64,000 bases of DNA, from contig OZ026603.1 of assembly GCA_964020085.1 (NCBI GenBank), positions 5,646,546 to 5,710,545 of the forward strand, given 5' to 3'. The notes beneath the pieces were generated by a model. The model saw nothing but the letters and a program-made list of their open reading frames with translations. It ran no database searches and had not been told where the DNA came from. Positions 11,391 through 22,576 of the stretch are shown in pieces. This DNA comes from Micromussa lordhowensis (lineage: Eukaryota > Cnidaria > Anthozoa > Scleractinia > Lobophylliidae). Positions within the stretch are counted from its first letter, which is position 1. Each line of letters begins with the position of its first letter. The position numbers and the translations under genes are program-made.

Positions 11391-12217
11391 AGAACATGAT
11401 GGCATTGGCGCCAGGGTGTTTTTTCTGGCCTTCTTTTTGCAGTAGTTTCCCCTGGTCCCAACTTTGCAGAATTTCAGAAAACGCGCGCTGGGGGGCCCCT
11501 TGGCAAATTTGACATAGCTCGGCTTCACGGGCACTTTAAGAGGCGCGGTTTGCAGCAAAATATTGTGCTAGGTTGGCACTTCAAGGAAATGTTAGTTAGA
11601 ACATGATGGCATTGGCGCCAGGGTGTTTTTTCTGGCCTTCTTTTGTCAGTAGTTTCCCCAAGTCCCAACTTTGCAGAATTTCAGAAAACGCGCGCTGGGG
11701 GTCCCCTTGGCAAATTTGACATAGCTCGGCTTCACGGGCACTTTAAGAGGCGCGGTTTGAAGCAAAATGTTTTGCTAGGTTGGCACTTTAAGGAAATCAT
11801 AGTGAGAACATGATGGCATTGGCGCCAGGGTGTTTTTTCTGGCCTTCTTTTTGCAGTAGTTTCCCCTGGTCCCAACTTTGCAGAATTTCAGAAAACGCGC
11901 GCTGGGGGGCCCCTTGGCAAATTTGACATAGCTCGGCTTCACGGGCACTTTAAGAGGCGCGGTTTGCAGCAAAATATTCTGCTAGGTTGGCACTTCAAGG
12001 AAATGCTAGTTAGAACATGATGGCATTGGCGCCAGGGTGTTTTTTCTGGCCTTCTTTTGTCAGTAGTTTCCCCAAGTCCCAACTTTGCAGAATTTCAGAA
12101 AACGCGCGCTGGGGGTCCCTTGGAAAATTTGACATAGCTCGGCTTCACGGGCACTTTAAGAGGCGCGGTTTGAAGCAAAATGTTTTGCTAGGTTGGCACT
12201 TTAATGAAATCATAGTT
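11391..12217. repeat. Dimer repeat (414 bp) carrying the GTCAG/CCAAG haplotype
   Basis: The order is monomer type A (GGGGGGCCCC at 100-109, start 11391), type B (start 11598), A (11805), B (12012). Type B has four linked substitutions, T48G, G49T, T63A and G64A, giving TTTTGTCAG and CCCAAGTCCC, and also GTTTGAAGC in place of GTTTGCAGC. Copy 2 of type B is 206 bp after losing one base in the GGGGGTCCC stretch. The GTCAG/CCAAG haplotype reappears at 15534, 18228 and 19678, each time without the GAAGC change. Confidence 0.88.
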
Positions 12218-13667
12218 AGAACATGATGGCATTGGCGCCAGGGTGTTTTTTCTGGCCTTCTTTTTGCAGTAGTTTCCCCTGGTCCCAACTTTGCAGAATT
12301 TCAGAAAACGCGCGCTGGGGATCCCCTTGGCAAATTTGACATAGCTCGGCTTCACTGGCACTTTAAGAGGCGCGGTTTGCAACAAAATGTTCTGCTAGGT
12401 TGGCACTTCAAGGAAATCGTAGTTAGAACATGATGGCATTGGCGCCAGGGTGTTTTTTCTGGCCTTCTTTTTGCAGTAGTTTCCCCTGGTCCCAACTTTG
12501 CAGAATTTCAGAAAACGCGCGCTGGGGGTCCCCTTGGCAAATTTGACATAGCTCGGCTTCACGGGCACTTTAAGAGGCGCGGTTTGCAGCAAAATGTTTT
12601 GCTAGGTTGGCACTTTAAGGAAATCCTAGTTACAACATGATGGCATTGGCGCCAGGGTGTTTTTTCTGGCCTTCTTTTTGCAGTAGTTTCCCCTGGTCCC
12701 AACTTTGCAGAATTTCAGAAAACGCGCGCTGGGGGTCCCCTTGGCAAATTTGACATAGCTCGGCTTCACGGGCACTTTAAGAGGCGCGGTTTGCAGCAAA
12801 ATGTTTTGCTAGGTTGGCACTTTAAGGAAATCCTAGTTAGAACATGATGGCATTGGCGCCAGGGTGTTTTTTTCTGGCCTTCTTTTTGCAGTAGTTTCCC
12901 CTGGTCCCAACTTTGCAGAATTTCAGAAAACGCGCGCTGGGGGTCCCCTTGGCAAATTTGACATAGCTCGGCTTCACGGGCACTTTAAGAGGCGCGGTTT
13001 GCAGCAAAATGTTTTGCTAGCTTGGCACTTTAAGGAAATACTAGTTAGAACATGATGGCATTGGCGCCAGGGTGTTTTTTCTGGCCTTCTTTTTGCAGTA
13101 GTTTCCCCTGGTCCCAACTTTGCAGAATTTCACAAAACGCGCGCTGGGGGTCCCCTTGGCAAATTTGACATAGCTCGGCTTCACGCGCACTTTAAGAGGC
13201 GCGGTTTGCAGCAAAATGTTCTGCTAGGTTGGCACTTTAAGGAAATATTAGTTAAAACATGATGGCATTGGCGCCAGGGTGTTTTTTCTGGCCTTCTTTT
13301 TGCAGTAGTTTCCCCTGGTCCCAACTTTGCAGAATTTCAGAAAACGCGCGCTGGGGGTCCCCTTGGCAAATTTGACATAGCTCGGCTTCACGGGCACTTT
13401 AAGAGGCGCGGTTTGCAGCAAAATGTTTTGCTAGGTTGGCACTTCAAGGAAATTTAAGTTAGAACATGATGGCATTGGCGCCAGGGTGTTTTTTCTGGCC
13501 TTCTTTTTGCAGTAGTTTCCCCTGGTCCCAACTTTGCAGAATTTCAGAAAACGCGCGCTGGGGGTCCCCTTGGCAAATTTGACATAGCTCGGCTTCACGG
13601 GCACTTTAAGAGGCGCTGTTTGCAGCAAAATGTTCTGCTAGGTTGGCACTTTAAGGAAATCTTAGTT

Positions 13668-16600
13668 AGAACATGATAGCATCGGCGCCAGGGTTTTTTT
13701 TTTTGGCCTTCTTTTTGCAGTAGTTTCCCCTGGTCCCAACTTTGCAGAATTTCAGAAAACGCGCGCTGGGGGTCCCCTTGGCAAATTTGACATAGCTCGG
13801 CTTCACGGGCACTTTAAGAGGCGCGGTTTGCAGCAAAATGTTCTGCTAGGTTGGCACTTTAAGAAAATTTTAGTTAAATCATGATGGCATTGGCGCCAGG
13901 GTGTTTTTTGTGGCCTTCTTTTTGCAGTAGTTTCCCCTGGTCCCAACTTTGCAGAATTTCAGAAAACGCGCGCTGGGGGTCCCCTTGGCAAATTTGACAT
14001 AGCTCGGCTTCACGGGCACTTTAAGAGGCGCGGTTTGCAGCAAAATGTTTTGCTAGGTTGCAACTTGAAGGAAATTTTAGTTAGAACATGATGGCATTGG
14101 CGCCAGGGTGTTTTTTCTGGCCTTCTTTTTGCAGTAGTTTCCCCTGGTCCCAACTTTGCAGAATTTCACAAAACGCGCGCTGGGGGTCCCCTTGGCAAAT
14201 TTGACATAGCTCGGCTTCACGCGCACTTTAAGAGGCGCGGTTTGCAGCAAAATGTTCTGCTAGGTTGGCACTTTAAGGAAATATTAGTTAGAACATGATG
14301 GCATTGGCGCCAGGGTGTTTTTTCTGGCCTTCTTTTTGCAGTAGTTTCCCCTGGTCCCAACTTTGCAGAATTTCAGAAAACGCGCGCTGGGGGTCCCCTT
14401 GGCAAATTTGACATAGCTCGGCTTCACGGGCACTTTAAGAGGCGCGGTTTGCAGCAAAATGTTTTGCTAGGCTGGCACTTCAAGGAAATCCTAGTTAGAA
14501 CATGATGGCATTGGCGCCAGGGTGTTTTTTCTGGCCTTCTTTTTGCAGTAGTTTCCCCTGGTCCCAACTTTGCAGAATTTCAGAAAACGCGCGCTGGGGG
14601 TCCCCTTGGCAAATTTAACATAGCTCGGCTTCACGGGCACTTTAAGAGGCGCGGTTTGCAGCAAAATGTTTTGCTAGGTTGTCACTTCAAGGAAATCATA
14701 GTTAGAACATGATGGCATTGGCGCCAGGGTGTTTTTTCTGGCCTTCTTTTTGCAGTAGTTTCCCCTGGTCCCAACTTTGCAGAATTTCAGAAAACGCGCG
14801 CTTGGGGGTCCCCTTGCAAAATTTGACATAGCTCGGCTTCACGGGCACTTTAAGAGGCGCGGTTTGCAGCAAAATGTTCTGCTAGGTTGGCACTTTAAGG
14901 AAATCTTAGTTAGAACATGATGGCATCGGCGCCAGGGTTTTTTTTTTTGGCCTTCTTTTTGCAGTAGTTTCCCCTGGTCCCAACTTTGCAGAATTTCAGA
15001 AAACGCGCGCTGGGGGTCCCCTTGGCAAATTTGACATAGCTCGGCTTCACGGGCACTTTAAGAGGCGCGGTTTGCAGCAAAATGTTTTGCTAGGTTGGCA
15101 CTTTAAGAAAATCGTAGTTAGAACATGATGGCATTGGCGCCAGGGTGTTTTTTCTGGCCTTCTTTTTGCAGTAGTTTCCCCTGGTCCCAACTTTGCAGAA
15201 TTTCAGAAAACGCGCGCTGGGGGTCCCCTTGGCAAATTTGACATAGCTCGGCTTCACGGGCACTTTAAGAGGCGCGGTTTGCGACAAAATGTTTTGCTAG
15301 GTTGGCACTTCAAGGAAATCCTAGTTAGAACATGATGGCATTGGCGCCAGGGTGTTTTTTCTGGCCTTCTTTTTGCAGTAGTTTCCCCTGGTCCCAACTT
15401 TGCAGAATTTCAGAAAACGCGCGCTGGGGGTCCCCTTGGCAAATTTGACATAGCTCGGCTTCACGGGCACTTTAAGAGGCGCGGTTTGCAGCAAAATATT
15501 CTGCTAGGTTGGCACTTTAAGGAAATCCTAGTTAGAACATGATGGCATTGGCGCCAGGGTGTTTTTTCTGGCCTTCTTTTGTCAGTAGTTTCCCCAAGTC
15601 CCAACTTTGCAGAATTTCAGAAAACGCGCGCTGGGGGTCCCCTTGGCAAATTTGACATAGCCCGGCTTCACGGGCACTTTAAGAGGCGCGGTTTGCAGCA
15701 AAATGTTTTGCTAGGTTGGCACTTGAAGGAAATCCTAGTTAGAACATGATGGCATTGGCGCCAGGGTGTTTTTTCTGGCCTTCTTTTTGCAGTAGTTTCC
15801 CCTGGTCCCAACTTTGCAGAATTTCAGAAAACGCGCGCTGGGGGTCCCCTTGGCAAATTTGACATAGCTCGGCTTCACGGGCACTTTAAGAGGCGCGGTT
15901 TGCAGCAAAATGTTCTGCTAGGTTGGCACTTTAAGGAAATTCTAGTTAGAACATGATGGCATTGGCGCCAGGGTGTTTTTTCTGGCCTTCTTTTTGCAGT
16001 AGTTTCCCCTGGTCCCAACTTTGCAGAATTTCAGAAAACGCGCGCTGGGGGTCCCCTTGGCAAATTTGACATAGCTCGGCTTCACGGGCACTTTAAGAGG
16101 CGCGGTTTGCAGCAAAATGTTTTGCTAGGTTGGCACTTGAAGGAAATCCTAGTTAGAACATGATGGCATTGGCGCCAGGGTGTTTTTTCTGGCCTTCTTT
16201 TTGCAGTAGTTTCCCCTGGTCCCAACTTTGCAGAATTTCACAAAACGCGCGCTGGGGGTCCCCTTGGCAAATTTGACATAGCTCGGCTTCACGGGCACTT
16301 TAAGAGGCGCGGTTTGCAGCAAAATGTTCTGCTAGGTTGGCACTTTAAGGAAATCTTAGTTAGAACATGATAGCATCGGCGCCAGGGTTTTTTTTTTTGG
16401 CCTTCTTTTTGCAGTAGTTTCCCCTGGTCCCAACTTTGCAGAATTTCAGAAAACGCGCGCTGGGGGTCCCCTTGGCAAATTTGACATAGCTCGGCTTCAC
16501 GGGCACTTTAAGAGGCGCGGTTTGCAGCAAAATGTTCTGCTAGGTTGGCACTTTAAGAAAATTTTAGTTAAAACATGATGGCATTGGCGCCAGGGTGTTT

Positions 16601-19470
16601 TTTGTGGCCTTCTTTTTGCAGTAGTTTCCCCTGGTCCCAACTTTGCAGAATTTCAGAAAACGCGCGCTGGGGGTCCCCTTGGCAAATTTGACATAGCTCG
16701 GCTTCACGGGCACTTTAAGAGGCGCGGTTTGCAGCAAAATGTTTTGCTAGGTTGCAACTTGAAGGAAATTTTAGTTAGAACATGATGGCATTGGCGCCAG
16801 GGTGTTTTTTCTGGCCTTCTTTTTGCAGTAGTTTCCCCTGGTCCCAACTTTGCAGAATTTCACAAAACGCGCGCTGGGGGTCCCCTTGGCAAATTTGACA
16901 TAGCTCGGCTTCACGCGCACTTTAAGAGGCGCGGTTTGCAGCAAAATGTTCTGCTAGGTTGGCACTTTAAGGAAATATTAGTTAGAACATGATGGCATTG
17001 GCGCCAGGGTGTTTTTTCTGGCCTTCTTTTTGCAGTAGTTTCCCCTGGTCCCAACTTTGCAGAATTTCAGAAAACGCGCGCTGGGGGTCCCCTTGGCAAA
17101 TTTGACATAGCTCGGCTTCACGGGCACTTTAAGAGGCGCGGTTTGCAGCAAAATGTTTTGCTAGGCTGGCACTTCAAGGAAATCCTAGTTAGAACATGAT
17201 GGCATTGGCGCCAGGGTGTTTTTTCTGGCCTTCTTTTTGCAGTAGTTTCCCCTGGTCCCAACTTTGCAGAATTTCAGAAAACGCGCGCTGGGGGTCCCCT
17301 TGGCAAATTTAACATAGCTCGGCTTCACGGGCACTTTAAGAGGCGCGGTTTGCAGCAAAATGTTTTGCTAGGTTGTCACTTCAAGGAAATCATAGTTAGA
17401 ACATGATGGCATTGGCGCCAGGGTGTTTTTTCTGGCCTTCTTTTTGCAGTAGTTTCCCCTGGTCCCAACTTTGCAGAATTTCAGAAAACGCGCGCTTGGG
17501 GGTCCCCTTGCAAAATTTGACATAGCTCGGCTTCACGGGCACTTTAAGAGGCGCGGTTTGCAGCAAAATGTTCTGCTAGGTTGGCACTTTAAGGAAATCT
17601 TAGTTAGAACATGATGGCATCGGCGCCAGGGTTTTTTTTTTTGGCCTTCTTTTTGCAGTAGTTTCCCCTGGTCCCAACTTTGCAGAATTTCAGAAAACGC
17701 GCGCTGGGGGTCCCCTTGGCAAATTTGACATAGCTCGGCTTCACGGGCACTTTAAGAGGCGCGGTTTGCAGCAAAATGTTTTGCTAGGTTGGCACTTTAA
17801 GAAAATCGTAGTTAGAACATGATGGCATTGGCGCCAGGGTGTTTTTTCTGGCCTTCTTTTTGCAGTAGTTTCCCCTGGTCCCAACTTTGCAGAATTTCAG
17901 AAAACGCGCGCTGGGGGTCCCCTTGGCAAATTTGACATAGCTCGGCTTCACGGGCACTTTAAGAGGCGCGGTTTGCGACAAAATGTTTTGCTAGGTTGGC
18001 ACTTCAAGGAAATCCTAGTTAGAACATGATGGCATTGGCGCCAGGGTGTTTTTTCTGGCCTTCTTTTTGCAGTAGTTTCCCCTGGTCCCAACTTTGCAGA
18101 ATTTCAGAAAACGCGCGCTGGGGGTCCCCTTGGCAAATTTGACATAGCTCGGCTTCACGGGCACTTTAAGAGGCGCGGTTTGCAGCAAAATATTCTGCTA
18201 GGTTGGCACTTTAAGGAAATCCTAGTTAGAACATGATGGCATTGGCGCCAGGGTGTTTTTTCTGGCCTTCTTTTGTCAGTAGTTTCCCCAAGTCCCAACT
18301 TTGCAGAATTTCAGAAAACGCGCGCTGGGGGTCCCCTTGGCAAATTTGACATAGCCCGGCTTCACGGGCACTTTAAGAGGCGCGGTTTGCAGCAAAATGT
18401 TTTGCTAGGTTGGCACTTTAAGGAAATCCTAGTTAGAACATGATGGCATTGGCGCCAGGGTGTTTTTTCTGGCCTTCTTTTTGCAGTAGTTTCCCCTGGT
18501 CCCAACTTTGCAGAATTTCAGAAAACGCGCGCTGGGGGTCCCCTTGGCAAATTTGACATAGCTCGGCTTCACGGGCACTTTAAGAGGCGCGGTTTGCAGC
18601 AAAATGTTCTGCTAGGTTGGTACTTTAAGGAACTCCTAGTTAGAACATGATGGCATTGGCGCCAGGGTGTTTTTTTCTGGCCTTCTTTTTGCAGTAGTTT
18701 CCCCTGGTCCCAACTTTGCAGAATTTCAGAAAACGCGCGCTGGGGGTCCCCTTGGCAAATTTGACATAGCTCGGCTTCACGGGCACTTTAAGAGGCGCGG
18801 TTTGCAGCAAAATGTTTTGCTAGGTTGGCACTTTAAGGAAATCCTAGTTAGAACATGATGGCATTGGCGCCAGGGTGTTTTTTCTGGCCTTCTTTTTGCA
18901 GTAGTTTCCCCTGGTCCCAACTTTGCAGAATTTCAGAAAACGCGCGCTGGGGGTCCCCTTGGCAAATTTGACATAGCTCGGCTTCACGGGCACTTTAAGA
19001 GGCGCGGTTTGCAGCAAAATGTTCTGCTAGGTTGGCACTTTAAGGAAATTCTAGTTAGAACATGATGGCATTGGCGCCAGGGTGTTTTTTCTGGCCTTCT
19101 TTTTGCAGTAGTTTCCCCTGGTCCCAACTTTGCAGAATTTCAGAAAACGCGCGCTGGGGGTCCCCTTGGCAAATTTGACATAGCTCGGCTTCACGGGCAC
19201 TTTAAGAGGCGCGGTTTGCAGCAAAATGTTTTGCTAGGTTGGCACTTGAAGGAAATCCTAGTTAGAACATGATGGCATTGGCGCCAGGGTGTTTTTTCTG
19301 GCCTTCTTTTTGCAGTAGTTTCCCCTGGTCCCAACTTTGCAGAATTTCACAAAACGCGCGCTGGGGGTCCCCTTGGCAAATTTGACATAGCTCGGCTTCA
19401 CGCGCACTTTAAGAGGCGCGGTTTGCAGCAAAATGTTCTGCTAGGTTGGCACTTTAAGGAAATATTAGTT
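13668..19470. repeat. 13-monomer higher-order repeat (2694 bp), second copy enlarged to 15 monomers
   Basis: Copy 1 is 13668-16361. Copy 2 starts at 16362 and follows the same monomer order at an offset of 2694, including three shared +1 indels (T11 tract, GCGCTTGGGGG insertion, second T11 tract). One visible difference is AAATCATG (13876) versus AAAACATG (16570). After the GTCAG monomer (15534 / 18228) copy 2 carries two extra monomers at 18435 and 18642. These are marked by GGTACTTTAAGGAACTCC and a T7 tract. Copy 2 then resumes: 18850, 19057 and 19264 match 15741, 15948 and 16155. Either copy 2 gained two monomers or copy 1 lost them. Confidence 0.88.
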
Positions 19471-20920
19471 AGAACATGATGGCATTGGCGCCAGGGTGTT
19501 TTTTCTGGCCTTCTTTTTGCAGTAGTTTCCCCTGGTCCCAACTTTGCAGAATTTCAGAAAACGCGCGCTGGGGGTCCCCTTGGCAAATTTGACATAGCTC
19601 GGCTTCACGGGCACTTTAAGAGGCGCGGTTTGCAGCAAAATATTCTGCTAGGTTGGCACTTTAAGGAAATCCTAGTTAGAACATGATGGCATTGGCGCCA
19701 GGGTGTTTTTTCTGGCCTTCTTTTGTCAGTAGTTTCCCCAAGTCCCAACTTTGCAGAATTTCAGAAAACGCGCGCTGGGGGTCCCCTTGGCAAATTTGAC
19801 ATAGCCCGGCTTCACGGGCACTTTAAGAGGCGCGGTTTGCAGCAAAATGTTTTGCTAGGTTGGCACTTTAAGGAAATCCTAGTTAGAACATGATGGCATT
19901 GGCGCCAGGGTGTTTTTTCTGGCCTTCTTTTTGCAGTAGTTTCCCCTGGTCCCAACTTTGCAGAATTTCAGAAAACGCGCGCTGGGGGTCCCCTTGGCAA
20001 ATTTGACATAGCTCGGCTTCACGGGCACTTTAAGAGGCGCGGTTTGCAGCAAAATGTTCTGCTAGGTTGGTACTTTAAGGAACTCCTAGTTAGAACATGA
20101 TGGCATTGGCGCCAGGGTGTTTTTTTCTGGCCTTCTTTTTGCAGTAGTTTCCCCTGGTCCCAACTTTGCAGAATTTCAGAAAACGCGCGCTGGGGGTCCC
20201 CTTGGCAAATTTGACATAGCTCGGCTTCACGGGCACTTTAAGAGGCGCGGTTTGCAGCAAAATGTTTTGCTAGGTTGGCACTTTAAGGAAATCCTAGTTA
20301 GAACATGATGGCATTGGCGCCAGGGTGTTTTTTCTGGCCTTCTTTTTGCAGTAGTTTCCCCTGGTCCCAACTTTGCAGAATTTCAGAAAACGCGCGCTGG
20401 GGGTCCCCTTGGCAAATTTGACATAGCTCGGCTTCACGGGCACTTTAAGAGGCGCGGTTTGCAGCAAAATGTTCTGCTAGGTTGGCACTTTAAGGAAATT
20501 CTAGTTAGAACATGATGGCATTGGCGCCAGGGTGTTTTTTCTGGCCTTCTTTTTGCAGTAGTTTCCCCTGGTCCCAACTTTGCAGAATTTCAGAAAACGC
20601 GCGCTGGGGGTCCCCTTGGCAAATTTGACATAGCTCGGCTTCACGGGCACTTTAAGAGGCGCGGTTTGCAGCAAAATGTTTTGCTAGGTTGGCACTTGAA
20701 GGAAATCCTAGTTAGAACATGATGGCATTGGCGCCAGGGTGTTTTTTCTGGCCTTCTTTTTGCAGTAGTTTCCCCTGGTCCCAACTTTGCAGAATTTCAC
20801 AAAACGCGCGCTGGGGGTCCCCTTGGCAAATTTGACATAGCTCGGCTTCACGCGCACTTTAAGAGGCGCGGTTTGCAGCAAAATGTTCTGCTAGGTTGGC
20901 ACTTTAAGGAAATATTAGTT
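18021..20920. repeat. 7-monomer higher-order repeat, 1450 bp, two apparently identical copies
   Basis: Copy 1 is 18021-19470 and copy 2 is 19471-20920. The monomers in order are: ATATTCTGCT tail; GTCAG/CCAAG haplotype with ATAGCCCGGC; GGTACTTTAAGGAACTCC tail; T7 tract; AAATTCTAG tail; GAAGG tail; and G87C + G140C with an AAATATTAG tail. Reading the two copies side by side I found no difference over 1450 bp. Copy 1 is also the right-hand part of the second 13-mer copy, so this duplication is younger than the 13-mer one. Confidence 0.9.
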
Positions 20921-22576
20921 AGAACATGATGGCATTGGCGCCAGGGTGTTTTTTCTGGCCTTCTTTTTGCAGTAGTTTCCCCTGGTCCCAACTTTGCAGA
21001 ATTTCAGAAAACGCGCGCTGGGGGTCCCCTTGGCAAATTTGACATAGCTCGGCTTCACGGGCACTTTAAGAGGCGCGGTTTGCAGCAAAATGTTTTGCTA
21101 GGTTGGCACTTCAAGGAAATCCTAGTTAGAACATGATGGCATTGGCGCCAGGGTGTTTTTTCTGGCCTTCTTTTTGCAGTAGTTTCCCCTGGTCCCAACT
21201 TTGCAGAATTTCAGAAAACGCGCGCTGGGGGTCCCCTTGGCAAATTTGACATAGCTCGGCTTCACGGGCACTTTAAGAGGCGCGGTTTGCAGCAAAATGT
21301 TTTGCTAGGTTGGCACTTTAAGGAAATTCTAGTTAGAACATGATGGCATTGGCGCCAGGGTGTTTTTTCTGGCCTTCTTTTTGCAGTAGTTTCCCCTGGT
21401 CCCAACTTTGCAGAATTTCAGAAAACGCGCGCTGGGGGTCCCCTTGGCAAATTTGACATAGCTCGGCTTCACGGGCACTTTAATAGGCGCGGTTTGCAGC
21501 AAAATGTTTTGCTAGGTTGGCACTTGAAGGAAATCCTAGTTAGAACATGATGGCATTGGCGCCAGGGTGTTTTTTCTGGCCTTCTTTTTGCAGTAGTTTC
21601 CCCTGGTCCCAACTTTGCAGAATTTCACAAAACGCGCGCTGGGGGTCCCCTTGGCAAATTTGACATAGCTCGGCTTCGCGCGCACTTTAAGAGGCGCGGT
21701 TTGCAGCAAAATGTTCTGCTGGGTTGGCACTTTAAGGAAATATTAGTTAGAACATGATGGCATTGGCGCCAGGGTGTTTTTCCTGGCCTTCTTTTTGCAG
21801 TAGTTTCCTCTGGTCCCAACTTTGCAGAATTTCAGAAAACGCGCGCTGGGGGTCCCCTTGGCAAATTTGACATAGCTCGGCTTCACGGGCACTTTAAGAG
21901 GCGCGGTTTGCAGCAAAATGTTCTGCTAGGTTGGCACGTCAAGGAAATCCTAGTTAAAACATGATGGCATTGGCGCCAGGGTGTTTTTTCTGGCCTTCTT
22001 TTTGCAGTAGTTTCCCCTGGTCCCAACTTTGCAGAATTTCAGAAAACGCGCGCTGGGGGTCCCCTTGGCAAATTTGACATAGCTCGGCTTCACGGGCACT
22101 TTAAGAGGCGCGGTTTGGAGCAAAATGTTGTGCTAGGTTCGAACTTGAAGTAAATCCTAGTTAGAACATGATGGCATTGGCGCCAGGGTGTTTTTTCTGG
22201 CCTTCTTTTTGCAGTAGTTTCCCCTGGTCCCAACTTTGCAGAATTTCAGAAAACGCGCGCTGGGGGTCCCCTTGGCAAATTTGACATAGCTCGGCTTCAC
22301 GGGCACTTTAAGAGGCGCGGTTTGCAGCAAAATGTTTTGCTAGGTTGGCACTTCAAGGAAATTTTAGTTAGAACATGATGGCATTGGCGCCAGGGTGTTT
22401 TTTCTGGCCTTCTTTTTGCAGTAGTTTCCCCTGGTCCCAACTTTGCAGAATTTCAGAAAACGCGCGCTGGGGGTCCCCTTGGCAAATTTGACATAGCTCG
22501 GCTTCACGGGCACTTTAAGAGGCGCGGTTTGCAGCAAAATGTTCTGCTAGGTTGGCACTTTAAGGAAATCCTAGTT

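Larger units (their letters stand above)
7660..13667. repeat. Array zone 2: T7-tract and CACAAAAC/CACGCGC monomers
   Basis: Thirty monomers. Many have a seventh T in the tract (208 bp units at 7660, 7868, 8283, 8491, 8699 and 12839). A linked haplotype combines G87C (TTCACAAAAC) with G140C (CACGCGCAC) in the monomers at 7868, 8699 and 13047. TTTTGCT in place of TTCTGCT (C175T) is frequent. The zone contains three separate local duplications (offset 831, offset 1035 and a 414-bp dimer), annotated individually. The remainder (12218-13667) is single monomers with no obvious larger period. Confidence 0.83.
13668..21748. repeat. Array zone 3: 13-mer and 7-mer higher-order repeats
   Basis: Thirty-nine monomers, dominated by two overlapping duplications. 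Marks are T11 tracts (13668, 14912, 16362, 17606), the GCGCTTGGGGG insertion (14704, 17398), GTTTGCGACAAAATG (15120, 17814), ATATTCTGCT, and the G87C + G140C pair. C175T is common. The end of the zone (20921-21748) has single monomers, including AATAGGCGC (21335) and CTTCGCGCGCAC (21542), without a clear larger period. Confidence 0.85.
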
